Source: Septoria linicola (Eukaryota > Ascomycota > Dothideomycetes > Mycosphaerellales > Mycosphaerellaceae). From it: DNA of 64,000 nucleotides. Position 1 is the first letter of the stretch. Each line of letters opens with the position of its first letter. The notes beneath the pieces are model-generated. The model searched no databases and was not told the DNA's origin. It was given only the letters and a program-made list of their open reading frames with translations. Made by a program: the position numbers and the translations under genes. Shown here piece after piece: positions 23,201-32,023 of the stretch. The DNA lies in assembly GCA_024114885.1 (NCBI GenBank), contig CP099420.1, forward strand, positions 3,038,001-3,102,000, given 5' to 3'.

Positions 23201-26200
23201 CAAGCTGAGGGCAGGAACCTGGTCATGCAATCCCTCGAGATTCTGGAGCCAGTGCTGAAGAAGCGTCTCGGAGGTACTGAGGGTCGTAATAGTATCTGGG
23301 CTCGTCTCCCTCGCAAGATTCTGAGTGAAGAGATTGCAAACGTTCAGCAGCTGACCAGTATCTACCACTTTGTCGTGCGCCATCCTGATCTGTTCTACGA
23401 TGCAAGAGAGCAGTTTGCTCAAATGATCATTCCCTCGATAAGCAAGGTTGCGCAACTGCCAAGCCCGAGCGCAGAAAACAGGAAGTTGGCGCTCAATCTG
23501 TTCTCTCTCATCTACCACTGGGAAGAGCGGACCATTAAAGAGAACGGCAGCCTGTCCGACGGTGACGGTCCAAAGAAAGCTGCTGTTGCAAATCCTGTGC
23601 TCCGGCTAGCCTTCATCAAGTACATGGTACAATTCATCGCCACACTTCCTGAGCGCTTCCCGGTCGCCGCACCCAAAGCGAAGGACAGCTCGTTCAACAC
23701 GCCTCAACCCGGTTCGCAGGAAACGGTCATGAAGTCGCTCGACCTTCTCAGCAAATTGCTATCCGCACCATACTGGGACGATCTTGATGTGGACCATATG
23801 TTCCCCAAAGTGACAGAGCAAATTCTGTGCACAGACCATAAACAGGACGAAAAGGTCGAGGTCTGGACTACTCGCGTGGTCAATACTATCCAGATAGTCA
23901 AGGTGCTACTCAACGCCCGGTCAGATGACTGGGTAATTGCGAGGTTGCCACAAATGCAAAAGCTGCTCGCAAAACCACTCCGCAGCGAGAATCCGGAAAT
24001 ACAGGATGCCCTGCACAACGCCGATCTAGGTGAGAACGTGCTCCCAAAGCTTCCGCCAATCTTGAGCAGAACCTTGGCACCAATTCCCGTGCAGCAGCCT
24101 GACGAAGAGTTGCATGATGCCGACAGCCCAACAGAGGAGTTCATGGCCTTCCTCACTTCGTTAGCAGGAGACGTGCTCGGCAACGGCAGTCATGTGGCGG
24201 GCATCAACGTGCTTTGGATCATGGCTCAGCGCAAGCCTGAAGATGTGGATGCACATAGCGCTGCTCTGCTGAAGACATTGCAAACTAAGCTTGCCAAAGA
24301 CCACCTCGCAGCGTTGTATTCGCCACAGCAGGCAATGCAGCAAGGCGCGCCGCCTCTTCCCACACCATTGGAGGCCGAGATCACCGTCAATATGATCATC
24401 AAGGTCATGGACATGCTTTCGGCACGAATCAGCACACTTGGCGAGAGCCGAAGGCCATATCTTAGCGTGCTGGCATCCTTGGTCGAACGCAGCACAAACA
24501 ATCCGCTATGCGAGAAGATCCTTTCCCAGGTCGAGAATTGGGTCTTTAATCCAACTGAGCCTGTTCCAACGCTCAAGGAAAAGACTGCCGTGCTCCAGAA
24601 GATGCTGCTCTTCGAGCAGCGCTCCGACCAAACTCTCTACACGAAATTCATGGATCTTGTGATTCGGATCTACGAGGACCCAAAGATCACTAGGTCAGAA
24701 CTTGCGGTGCGCATGGAGCATGCATTCCTCATCGGACTCCGGAGCAGCGACGTCGAAATGCGCAATCGCTTCGTCTCAATCTACGATAGGGCCCTGTCCA
24801 GAGCTACCAACAATCGCTTTTTCAAGCTCATAAGCGAACAGCAATGGGATGTTCTGGGCGAGAGCTTCTGGCTGAGTCAGGTCATACAGCTCATGTTTGG
24901 CTCATTCGATCAGAATGCTATGCTGCATTTGCACGCGGAGGATTTCAGGTGCCTGCCGGCCAGCAAAGTCTTCAGCACTTACACGAGCGACGCACGCCTA
25001 GCAAATATCATGGTGGATGAGAGTCTCGAAGACCTGCTTGCGGATGAAAAGAGGTTCGTCAATGATGCCAGTGTTGTTCGAGCACAGGAGGTTCTCGGGC
25101 CACTTGCGGAGATCCAGCATACGGACTGGACTCTGGCGCACGATATCTGGGTCGCCTACTTCCGAATGTGCTGGTCAACGCTTTCAAAGGATGATCGGGA
25201 GGATATTGAGGCTGGTCTTGTTGCCCTCCTGACGAAGGACTTTCACCAACGACAAATTGACAGGCGGCCGAATTGCGTTGCAACACTGCTCGAGGGAATC
25301 GCTCTTGCGAGACCCCATGTCAAATTTCCGCCCCATGTTATGAAGTATCTGGCAAAGAGCTACGATGCATGGTACGTCTCGGCAACGTACATGGAGGATC
25401 TTGCCATGACGCCAGTGGTTGATACCCCCAATGTGCGTGAGAGCAATCTCGACGCACTGGTCGAGACTTACGCTGGACTGGAGGAAGGCGACCTGTTCTA
25501 TGGGACCTGGCGTCGACGAGCCTCTTATGTGGAGACCAACGCTGCGCTGTCGTATGAGCAGAATGGCATTTGGGACAAGGCACAGACGATGTACGAGCAA
25601 GCCCAGGTCAAGGCTAGGACCGGATCTTTACCTTACTCGCAAGGCGAATACATGCTGTGGGAGGACCAGTGGGTATTGTGCGCTCAAAAGCTGCAGCAGT
25701 GGGACATCCTCGGGGAGTTCGCCAAACACGAGAACATCAACGATCTCTACCTCGAAGCTATGTGGCGCAACTACGAGGCCTGGAACAACGCCGACAACCG
25801 CGACCAGCTGGAGACCTACATCAAAGCCGTGAGTGACGCCCCAACACCGCGACGCATGTTCTTCCAAGCCTTCATTTCGCTCCTCAAGCTGCACAACAAA
25901 TCGGAAAGTCAACAGGACTTTGCCAGAATCTGCGACGAGAACATTCAATTGAGCATCAAGAACTGGCACAAGCTACCGCGACGCATCACAAACGCCCACG
26001 TCGGCTTGCTGCAGAACTTCCAGCAGCTTGTTGAATTGCATGATGCGAGTGTCATCTGTCAAAGCTTAGCACAAACCAATGCCGGCAACCTGGACGTCAA
26101 GAGCCAGGAACTCAAAGTCCTGCTGAGCACATGGCGAGATAGACTCCCGAATCTATGGGATGACATTAATGCTTGGCAAGACCTGGTAACCTGGAGGCAA

Positions 26201-28942
26201 CACATCTTTCAGCTGATCAATGGCACCTATCTCAACCTACTGCCGCCAAACAATGGTGGCAACGCAACTGGCAACAGCTATGCCTACCGTGGCTACCACG
26301 AAACGGCTTGGATCATCAATCGATTCGCGCACGTGGCTCGCAAGCACCAAATGCCGGACGTTTGCATCAACCAGCTCAGCAAGATCTACACACTGCCGAA
26401 CATTGAGATCCAAGAGGCTTTCCTGAAACTACGGGAGCAGGCAAAATGTCACTATCAGAACCGATCAGAATTGACAAATGGGCTGGACGTTATCAACAAC
26501 ACCAATCTCAACTACTTTGGCCAGCAGCAGAAGGCCGAATTCTACACGCTCAAAGGCATGTTCCTCAGCCGACTCAACCAGAAGGAGGAGGCAAGTGATG
26601 CGTTCGGCACTGCGCTGTTCTTTGATATAAAATTACCAAAGGCCTGGGCAGAGTGGGGACGCTACTCCGACAAGCTATTCAAGGAGGATCCAACCAACTT
26701 GGAAACAGGATCTAATGCACTAAGCTGTTACTTGGAAGCCGCTGGGCAATATAAGAGTGCCAAGTCAAGGAAGCTCCTGTCGAGAATTCTTTGGCTTCTG
26801 AGTTTGGACGACGCGACTGGACAGCTGAGCAACAAGTTCCACGATTACCACGGAGATCATCCTTGGTGGTACTGGGTGACCTTTATCCCGCAATTGCTCA
26901 ATAACTTATCGCGAACCGAGAGTGAGGCGCACATTGCACATCAAATTCTGACCAATCTGGCAAAGACCTACCCACAAGCTCTGCACTTCCACCTGAGGAC
27001 AAGTCACGAAGATATGCAAGTCATCAGGAAGAGTCAATTGATGAGGGAGCAGAAGGAAAAGGCTGCAAAGGCCAAGAAAGACGCCGCAGGAGGTGCAGCA
27101 TCGTCCGATGCCACGAAGACCGAGAGTCCAGCTCGCCCGGAGAGCTCCGGCACACCTGCTGCTGCTGCGAGTCGTCCTACCACGAGTGCAGGCGACATTG
27201 CAATGCCGGACGCCGACAAGAAGGATGAGTCTGCTGCCAAGAAAGACGGCGAGGAGAAGAAGGAGGAGGAGAAGAAGCCGAAGAAGCCATGGGAGCATAC
27301 TGAGGCGCTAGTCATCACGCTGAGAACAGCATTCCCGTTGCTCTATGCTTCCATGGAAGCGATGGTAGAGCAGATGCAGCGTCATTTCAAGTGTCCGCCA
27401 GACGAAGACGCGTACAGATTGATTGTCGCGCTACTCAACGATGCTTTGAGCTATGTTGGTCGCTCGCCACAATCATTCACACAAGAGCAGAGACTACCGC
27501 CGCAGACTGAAGCAAACATAACGAGATTTGCCGAAAGCGTTTTGCCGCCCCATATTCGAAAGGCCTTTGAGGTGGATTTCGTGACGAAGAAGCCTACTAT
27601 GTACGAATATGTGCAGAAGTTGCGGCGATGGAGAGACAAGTTGGCAGAGCAACACGACCGAAAAGCTTCCACTTTCCACCTTGCACAGAATACGCTTCTG
27701 AGCGGGTTTAGGTTCGTCTGGTTCGATGAAGTCGAAATCCCTGGACAGTATCTCCAGCACAAGGACAAGAATCAGGACTTCGTCCGCATCGAACGCTTCT
27801 TGCCCGTGGTAAATCTTGTGCGAGGCGTACTTGCTTGTCATCGGCGGCTCACGATCCGAGGCCACGATGGCAGCTTGCACCCATTCTGCATTCAACACCC
27901 CGCGCCTAGACACAGCAGGCGCGAGGAGAGAATACTGCAGCTGTTCCGAATTTTCAACAGTACACTGGCGAAGAAGAAAGAGAGTCGACGGAGGAACCTG
28001 CAATTCCACCTACCTCTCATGGTGCCATTGAGTCCTCAGATACGAATGATACAGGACGATGCCAGTTACATGGCTCTGCAGGCCATCTGGGAGGACTATT
28101 GCCGCCGTAACGAGGTTGACAAAGACGAACCCATCATGTTTACCATGGAGAAGATGCGGGGTATACCTCAACAGAAGCACGAACAGTGGCTCAATATGCG
28201 CATTGAAAGCCTGAACCATGTTCAAGAGCGCTACGCGCCCAAAGAACTGGTGAGGGACTATTTCGCTGCGACATATCCATCTTACGACTCCTTCTGGCTC
28301 TTCCGAAGACAGTTCTCCTATCAGCTTGCGGCATTGACATACATCACATTCACGATGTTCATGACAATTCGTTACCCGACCAAGCTGCATATCTCGAGAG
28401 GAAGTGGAAACATCTGGGGCTCCGAGCTTTTGCCGTTTATGCTCAGTCAACGACCAACATTGCATCAACCAGAGCCTGTGCCGTTCCGCTTGACACCGAA
28501 CCTGCAGGTGCTCATGGGCCCTATTCACACAGAGGGAATTTTCACCTGTGCGCTCATGGCCATTGCCCGATGCCTGACATCCGACGCCACAACTGGCAGT
28601 GCCGCGCCTCCTGCACCGGTCACGAACGGAGCGGCTACTCCTGCTGCATCTGCCGCCGAGGGAGGAAGCAGCAGCAGCGAACTCGAACACCACTTGAGTA
28701 TCTTCATTCGGGACGAGATCTCCTTCTGGTACATGAGTAATCGCCATACTGCGAAGGAGAATGAGATGAGAGAGCATGTCCAGAAGAACTCGGAGCTGAT
28801 TGTGAACAAGGCTGTGGCGATTGCAAAGGAACCCACAGGCAACAATCTTCCGGCTAGTCAGAGTGTGCTGGACTTGGTTGCGAAGGCGACAAACCCCGAG
28901 AAGCTGGCGCAGACCGATCTTCTATGGATGCCATGGTTGTAA
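17276..28942 (+). CDS. TRA1: Tra1, SAGA/NuA4 activator-binding pseudokinase, 3888 aa
   Basis: This is the nuclear scaffold of the PIKK family (TRRAP in animals) that contacts transcription activators and brings the SAGA and NuA4 histone acetyltransferase complexes to promoters. A single uninterrupted frame of 11.7 kb encodes it; the yeast protein is about 3,744 residues. Helical HEAT-type repeats fill roughly the first two thirds. The FAT region starts near residue 2700. The kinase-like domain spans about 3490-3800 but is degenerate, as expected of this non-catalytic member. The protein ends in a short FATC tail, LLWMPWL. There are two low-complexity inserts: a Gln/Pro stretch near residue 1450 and a Lys/Glu/Ala/Ser-rich stretch at about 3257-3340, just before the kinase-like part. 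The start was chosen because it is the first ATG in good context and begins the conserved N-terminus. The absence of introns over this length is notable. Confidence 0.97.
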   Translation: MADRAMDSFEAKLTDASLDFKAKYAALAELRDGLEQLCQASTYATFLQKFVPIFLAILAGPPVFTSTSHEQRCRQCVLEIIHRFPLSTDSAAMEPFAEKIVDQCLELVRTDNEDNAVLCLKIVMDICRYHTKSTGVVEKAQPFLDLILEIFDSMDQTVKDTFESTTPIPAAGAAPGTPNAAGTPGSPVATAAHALTADEPQTTRQLTKGMHSFKVVAECPIIVVSIFQAHRTLAPKNVGKFTPRIKQTLMLQAGPQRKAHEEAHQNGTVFTGVAREIKAKGQSAAFGDLVTAQVKTMSFLAYLLRAYSQSLQDFLGQLPELTVRLLRDVPRAHTAVRKELLVAIRHIINFNFRAVFLPVILPLLDPHTLVGDSLTADITLRPLAYTMLADLIHHVREQLSAEQISRVVQVYVGHLTGDDGVEVPGTSYQTMSAKLLLNMAECMSKVEDKKNARFLMMSVLNGIADKFGAMNRAYPNAVKLYRQQQESGQHSTDAVADNYLADQNSKPDWDETDIFSAMPIKAVNPKDRATDPVTENKFLFKNLLQGLKQFFYQLRNSNPPRIKEEVDTSSAPPHWAELSSGFEAEEVEVLIKLFREGAKCFQYYAPLDATAESPAPTEPSSSIATTANSKEEKDLLETFATIFHHLDPATFHEIFTSGNPSGIEFLYEQSFHHAALLHTPQFLLASEATSPAFCGMLLKFLMSKLEEVGESNATKTSVLLRLFKLSFMAVTLFSQHNESVLLPHVRELITRSIELSITAAEPTNYFLLLRSLFRSIGGGRFEHLYKEILPLLEMLLEVLNTQLAAAPDGNTRDLFVELSLTVPARLSHLLPHLGYLMRPLTVALRSGDPASPSHRPYSNDRSSNDNRGQGSSELTAQGLRTLELCVDNLTADYLDPIMQPWMEEIMGSLWRMLKPVSLTGANMAQGGQNLLGTGHQGAHTAVRILGKLGGRNRKFLSNPAELEWKTYADDEASYDVRFIGAISNGGERAMPARLGVQTAIDKLSEVPKTPAQKKSEEYHKRQSFKLITSHIKLLVGADNLPDDFARLVRLQADDLAGKNFDFGSDLFSESQRARSSAKRDAQQETLLKLLKALILAASIPYLKDEADRFLHGICRHFMIVDLGVAVASEKHKKRAFDVRAGDGPVFIETGTLADAICQSLASDQKAIRETAETAMRDCLTIATTLFGSESKAECLPFFAKLAESFCHVCYEEEWFTKNSGTLGITVMTDKSKMKFSDLWVTTRMPELLKALLFVVKDMPQDLPANVRIQAKDTIVTLVKRFGASGLEKKEDLDKKDSRLHTHAKHLISEVNHMNRHVREAARQALRALATAFDMQHHELLAPVKESLTFGVFLKPLRALPFTAQIGYIDAINFLLDVPSDKEILAFDDNLNRLLFETLALVDAEDESLAPKPYEYRTAESIVRLRVAGLKLLATAIKLPGFSASTATNQPSGTPPQSQPQQQQQPGGQHRARVISIFFKSLYSKNKDVAGAANAGLKIVLQSTSKLPKDLLQNGLRPILMNVQDPRKLSVEGLEGLRTLLQLLHNYFKVEIGTRLLDHMEKIADGPTLQKVSFQLIEAQPKMKVVTAIFSVFHLLPNQAAMFLQNLVQRVLDLETSLRRTRSSPFREPLIKYLNHYPEEAWTFFKALMKDEKRGRFFAQILADPESGILREKVIKELDGLISTFEGITASDMDVDKAQAAVNAVHVVDSICSFADHGKQLMANDKARKALLSAAKALQNRAQQGKMFNGLRLAVMQSAQRTMHILTVHLEQQPDDMDCLFDIFESCVKGELQATPGLIAYLYKNVITSDSVDFQRTIVQRCIEIYTSKDTPQKLKWFVFHNVANPILANDVMRNWDGFFKDDHKGTALLDKAMADDVHSKLWRPQSVSDISDDNTPGVDHSRMELLQTSAFLVKYHHNMLQDARKDLIKFGWNYIRLEDHINKYAAYCLITYFIHHYDTPPKIAMQVYNSLLRAHQAEGRNLVMQSLEILEPVLKKRLGGTEGRNSIWARLPRKILSEEIANVQQLTSIYHFVVRHPDLFYDAREQFAQMIIPSISKVAQLPSPSAENRKLALNLFSLIYHWEERTIKENGSLSDGDGPKKAAVANPVLRLAFIKYMVQFIATLPERFPVAAPKAKDSSFNTPQPGSQETVMKSLDLLSKLLSAPYWDDLDVDHMFPKVTEQILCTDHKQDEKVEVWTTRVVNTIQIVKVLLNARSDDWVIARLPQMQKLLAKPLRSENPEIQDALHNADLGENVLPKLPPILSRTLAPIPVQQPDEELHDADSPTEEFMAFLTSLAGDVLGNGSHVAGINVLWIMAQRKPEDVDAHSAALLKTLQTKLAKDHLAALYSPQQAMQQGAPPLPTPLEAEITVNMIIKVMDMLSARISTLGESRRPYLSVLASLVERSTNNPLCEKILSQVENWVFNPTEPVPTLKEKTAVLQKMLLFEQRSDQTLYTKFMDLVIRIYEDPKITRSELAVRMEHAFLIGLRSSDVEMRNRFVSIYDRALSRATNNRFFKLISEQQWDVLGESFWLSQVIQLMFGSFDQNAMLHLHAEDFRCLPASKVFSTYTSDARLANIMVDESLEDLLADEKRFVNDASVVRAQEVLGPLAEIQHTDWTLAHDIWVAYFRMCWSTLSKDDREDIEAGLVALLTKDFHQRQIDRRPNCVATLLEGIALARPHVKFPPHVMKYLAKSYDAWYVSATYMEDLAMTPVVDTPNVRESNLDALVETYAGLEEGDLFYGTWRRRASYVETNAALSYEQNGIWDKAQTMYEQAQVKARTGSLPYSQGEYMLWEDQWVLCAQKLQQWDILGEFAKHENINDLYLEAMWRNYEAWNNADNRDQLETYIKAVSDAPTPRRMFFQAFISLLKLHNKSESQQDFARICDENIQLSIKNWHKLPRRITNAHVGLLQNFQQLVELHDASVICQSLAQTNAGNLDVKSQELKVLLSTWRDRLPNLWDDINAWQDLVTWRQHIFQLINGTYLNLLPPNNGGNATGNSYAYRGYHETAWIINRFAHVARKHQMPDVCINQLSKIYTLPNIEIQEAFLKLREQAKCHYQNRSELTNGLDVINNTNLNYFGQQQKAEFYTLKGMFLSRLNQKEEASDAFGTALFFDIKLPKAWAEWGRYSDKLFKEDPTNLETGSNALSCYLEAAGQYKSAKSRKLLSRILWLLSLDDATGQLSNKFHDYHGDHPWWYWVTFIPQLLNNLSRTESEAHIAHQILTNLAKTYPQALHFHLRTSHEDMQVIRKSQLMREQKEKAAKAKKDAAGGAASSDATKTESPARPESSGTPAAAASRPTTSAGDIAMPDADKKDESAAKKDGEEKKEEEKKPKKPWEHTEALVITLRTAFPLLYASMEAMVEQMQRHFKCPPDEDAYRLIVALLNDALSYVGRSPQSFTQEQRLPPQTEANITRFAESVLPPHIRKAFEVDFVTKKPTMYEYVQKLRRWRDKLAEQHDRKASTFHLAQNTLLSGFRFVWFDEVEIPGQYLQHKDKNQDFVRIERFLPVVNLVRGVLACHRRLTIRGHDGSLHPFCIQHPAPRHSRREERILQLFRIFNSTLAKKKESRRRNLQFHLPLMVPLSPQIRMIQDDASYMALQAIWEDYCRRNEVDKDEPIMFTMEKMRGIPQQKHEQWLNMRIESLNHVQERYAPKELVRDYFAATYPSYDSFWLFRRQFSYQLAALTYITFTMFMTIRYPTKLHISRGSGNIWGSELLPFMLSQRPTLHQPEPVPFRLTPNLQVLMGPIHTEGIFTCALMAIARCLTSDATTGSAAPPAPVTNGAATPAASAAEGGSSSSELEHHLSIFIRDEISFWYMSNRHTAKENEMREHVQKNSELIVNKAVAIAKEPTGNNLPASQSVLDLVAKATNPEKLAQTDLLWMPWL

Positions 28943-29274
28943 ACAGCTGATGAGGTGCATGAGATTTTTGGAGTTGGGAGTTTCTTCATCTGAAGATTTG
29001 GGGATGCATGTGTAGTTGGAGCTGGGAGAACTAAATGGTGCGACAGCACTGGTCGGGGTCAGGTCAGCAGAATACCCATCGTTGTCCGTTAGCGTGGCGT
29101 TGGCCGGTCTACAGTACTTATCTAGCCAGCGTGTCAGTAGTAGCATCTTGCAATTCTATCTGTACAAGTATACAGCACGTTGTCACGTGCATGTGACCAG
29201 TTGTACCTCGGTATCTCGCGGCTGGACCCCCCTTGCCCGGCACACATATCACTCACGACCTTGAATGAACAATC
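28943..29274 (+). other. Intergenic: TRA1 3' end and phosphatase promoter
   Basis: These 332 bp lie between two plus-strand genes. They should hold the TRA1 3' UTR and the upstream region of the phosphatase. I see no RNA gene, repeat or additional frame of interest. Confidence 0.5.
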
Positions 29275-29868
29275 ATGCTTGTACGTAGGCTCAATATGGC
29301 ACGATTTTGGGAGTTCCAACAGCTGAGCGACGACTGGAAGCACGTCAGCTATTTTGATAAAGTGCCTCGAGTTGGAGAGACAGCTGGGCTATACATAGGA
29401 GGCCTAGCTGCCTTGTACAAGGAACCCGATCCGCTCAAAGAAGCTGGAGTCATGCATGTCTTGTCCATTCTGGACTTTGACATTGGAGATACGAAACAGC
29501 TCATTGGCTTGAAGCATCTCCACATTCGACTCCAGGACGAGCCGCAGGAGAATCTGATCAAGCACTTTGAGGAAACCAATACATTCATAGATGATGGGCT
29601 GAAACAAGGCGGTGTATTTGTGCACTGTGCGATGGGGGTCAGTCGATCTGCGACTGTCGTCTGCGCATATCTGATGTGGAAACATGGGCTGAATCGAGAC
29701 GAAGCGGTGAAGCAGGTTCGAGAGGGAAGGGAGAGGATTTATCCTAATCATGGATTCATGGAGCAGTTGTCGTTGTATGAGAAGGTGTTGAAAGCTGGAA
29801 GTCGAGATGAGAAGGAGGAATTGGTGAGGAGGTGGAGCAGAGGACGCTATCCGCCTACGAAGTTGTGA
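29275..29868 (+). CDS. Dual-specificity protein phosphatase, Yvh1-like catalytic domain, 197 aa
   Basis: This enzyme removes phosphate from tyrosine and serine/threonine in proteins. The signature is VHCAMGVSRSATVV: nucleophile Cys118 and Arg124 follow the HCx5R rule, and Asp88 in LQDEP is the likely general acid. The YIGGL start of the domain (about residue 40) and the NHGFMEQLSLYE end (about 160) resemble the N-terminal domain of Yvh1/DUSP12. Yvh1 continues into a cysteine-rich zinc-binding domain that acts in ribosome maturation; this protein stops 35 residues after the catalytic domain, so that domain is absent. A second ATG at 29296 has a slightly better context and may be the true start. 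The stop lies only 39 bp from the stop of the convergent NACHT gene. There are no introns. Confidence 0.85.
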   Translation: MLVRRLNMARFWEFQQLSDDWKHVSYFDKVPRVGETAGLYIGGLAALYKEPDPLKEAGVMHVLSILDFDIGDTKQLIGLKHLHIRLQDEPQENLIKHFEETNTFIDDGLKQGGVFVHCAMGVSRSATVVCAYLMWKHGLNRDEAVKQVREGRERIYPNHGFMEQLSLYEKVLKAGSRDEKEELVRRWSRGRYPPTKL

Positions 29869-29907
29869 AGTGTTCTACAGATTCTTCGTCGTTGATGGGG
29901 CCCTTGA

Positions 29908-32023
29908 TCAATCATGCGATGCAACGACGATACGGAAGCCATTACCTCGCCAAAATCCATTTGGTTCTAGACTGCCTCGATATGTGCAGTTCGCTTTCAG
30001 CTTGCTGCTCGAGAAGCATCCTCCTCGCAGCACTCGACGGATCGTGGACGTGGCAGTCAAATTCTCCCGGACGTCATTTTGCCACGGGTAGCTGAATGAG
30101 GGAGTAGACATGTGGTCTCCCCATAACGTTGTGCACCATTCCCAGGCATTTCCAGCCATAGCATAGCAGCCGTGTGAGGATACGCCTTTCGGAAAAGAGC
30201 CTACTGAGCATGTCTGGTTGAGCCCGGTCTCCTCAGAGTTACATGAGTCTTCCTGCCATGATGTGCCCCAGGAGAACATCGAACCATTCGAGTCGCTCTG
30301 CTGCAGGTCACCTCGCGAGGCACGCTCCCACTCTGGCTCCGTTGGCAATCGGACGCGTTCGTCTAAGGAGATCCTGGCAGAATCTTGCCACTGCTGCGTT
30401 AACCACTGACAGTAGGCGACCGCATCGAACCAAGTCAGATCAGTGGCGGGAACGTTCTGTCTGTGCGAGATCCGTTGATCTGGGCTTGACCAGTATCGAC
30501 CAGTTGTTGCAGCGAATCGAGCGTATTCTCTAGTGGTGACTGGGTACTTGCCAATCTTGAAGGACTGCAGTGCTATTTCATGCAGCGGCTGGGAGTTTGC
30601 GTGTGTGGTTGAGCCTATCGTGACCTTTCCAGCAGGTACTTCAGCCAGAGACATCAAGTCTCGAGGGTCGCACAGATGCGATAAGGCAGATCCAGCGTCT
30701 AATAGCATGGCTGTGGAGAGATGTTCACTGGAAATCATAGCGAGGAGCAGTTGCACGACCTGATCGTGAAGCCCATCACTCAAGACATCATGCTCAGCAA
30801 TCAAGATAGCAGCCCGCTGTGCAGCACTCTTAGATTGGGCTACCATTTCTGTTGTCCAGATCAGGAAGTCGGGAGTACCACGAAGTCTCGCCAGCACATC
30901 GCGGACAACGCCGAGCGCGGGACTGAGTCATACTGCAGAAGAGTGGCAGTATCTGTTGGCTTTACAGATACCAGATATCGAGCAGCCAGGAGCGACTGGA
31001 CTTTGCTTGATGTGGCTAGCTGTGCAGGGCTGTCGTCGCAGAAGCTCCTATCCAGATCGTGTGACAATCCGAGACTCTCATATACACAACGTAATGCACA
31101 TTGTTCGAGTCGTCTGATGTGCTCCGGACCTTGTGTATCTACTGAGAGCCACTGATCGACTACTGTTTCAGCGTTGTCGCCACTGGCGCCAACCCTTAAC
31201 GCGAGAGCAAATATGGCTGGATCTGCTGCACCCTGGCCCAGCGCTACGTCGACGTTACTGAGTGGAAGGTGAGCGATAGCGCTGAGTTTTAGACAGCGCT
31301 GCGCCTTCAACAGCGGCGGCAAGCTATGCTTCGATACAGCAGACATCAAGCCTGAGCTGCTCAACGTCTTCTCATCAGCGAGTAACACAAGGCGATGGTG
31401 CGCATTGTGAGTGTCTTCGATTCGTGCCACTAGAGCATCAATCAGCGTGACGGCGTGGTTCTTGCAATTGTGAATACCATCAAGTACAAACACAATGCAC
31501 GTGATAGACTTTCCGGAAATACTTCTGATAATGTTCGGGATCGTCTGTTGGGTTACCTTGGAGTCCGGGTATCATCGATGGCGAAATAGCAGGGGAGCAG
31601 GTCAGTAGTATCCCAGAATTCGTCCTCAACCTGACCCGATTCGTTTCGGAGCACTGGAGTTGGCTGCGGAGGTCTCTGTGTTACAATGCGATGGCATAGG
31701 TGTCCGCCAAAAGTGGTCTTCCCACTGCCACTTTCCCCGTGAAGAAGTAGCACCTGGTTATCACGGACTAGCTCAAATGCAGTGTAGTATACGGGAACAT
31801 CTCCGTCAGCAATAGTGCGGCCTTTGCGAAGTCCTTTGGCAGCTTTGTCCTCATGGGTGAACGTCGACAACAATGGTATGTAGCCACTTTTCAAGTCCAG
31901 AACCTTGCCTTGAGCGGTCACGAGTAAGGGCTGCTGGCCAAAGTCTCGAGCATCGCGGCGATACTGGTCCAGAGTCTCCATTGTGGAAGTAGCTTGCGCC
32001 CTAGTGATACGCGTGACTGTCAC
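29908..32023 (-). pseudogene. NACHT-type NTPase with C-terminal FGE/sulfatase-modifying-factor-like domain, frame broken
   Basis: The coding signal runs through three frames: about 32023-31566, about 31566-30900 and about 30900-29908. The first ATG is at 31981; in-frame sequence upstream hits TAG at 32047-32045. From that ATG the first frame has a P-loop GESGSGKTT (residues 82-90), then the LLPCYFAIDD strand typical of fungal NACHT proteins. After the first shift comes a Walker B-like VFVLDG. After the second, an FGE-sulfatase fold fills the last about 245 residues (VPAGKVTIGS, RLPTEPEWERA, AMAGNAWEWC, RVLRGGCF, GFRIV). With one base missing at each shift the product would be about 691 residues. 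Phase-compatible introns exist (32 nt and 85 nt), but the first is too short for this genome and both would remove conserved-looking protein. With no signal peptide, the FGE part is more likely a ligand-binding or protein-binding module of a STAND sensor than an enzyme. Confidence 0.6.

Noticed and set aside
28010..28777. 255-codon minus-strand frame over the TRA1 C-terminus
   Set aside because: Antisense shadow of conserved kinase-like and FATC coding sequence.
30848..30932. 85-nt intron (GTATGA...ACAG) to join the last two NACHT-FGE frames
   Set aside because: The signals are acceptable and it is not excluded, but the putative intron reads as good protein (RDVLARLRGTPDFLIWTTE), so a frameshift was preferred.
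31524..31556. 32-nt intron (GTAACC...TATCAG) to join the first two NACHT-FGE frames
   Set aside because: Phase-compatible but much shorter than any other intron here (46 nt and up), and it would delete protein-like sequence; a one-base shift fits better.
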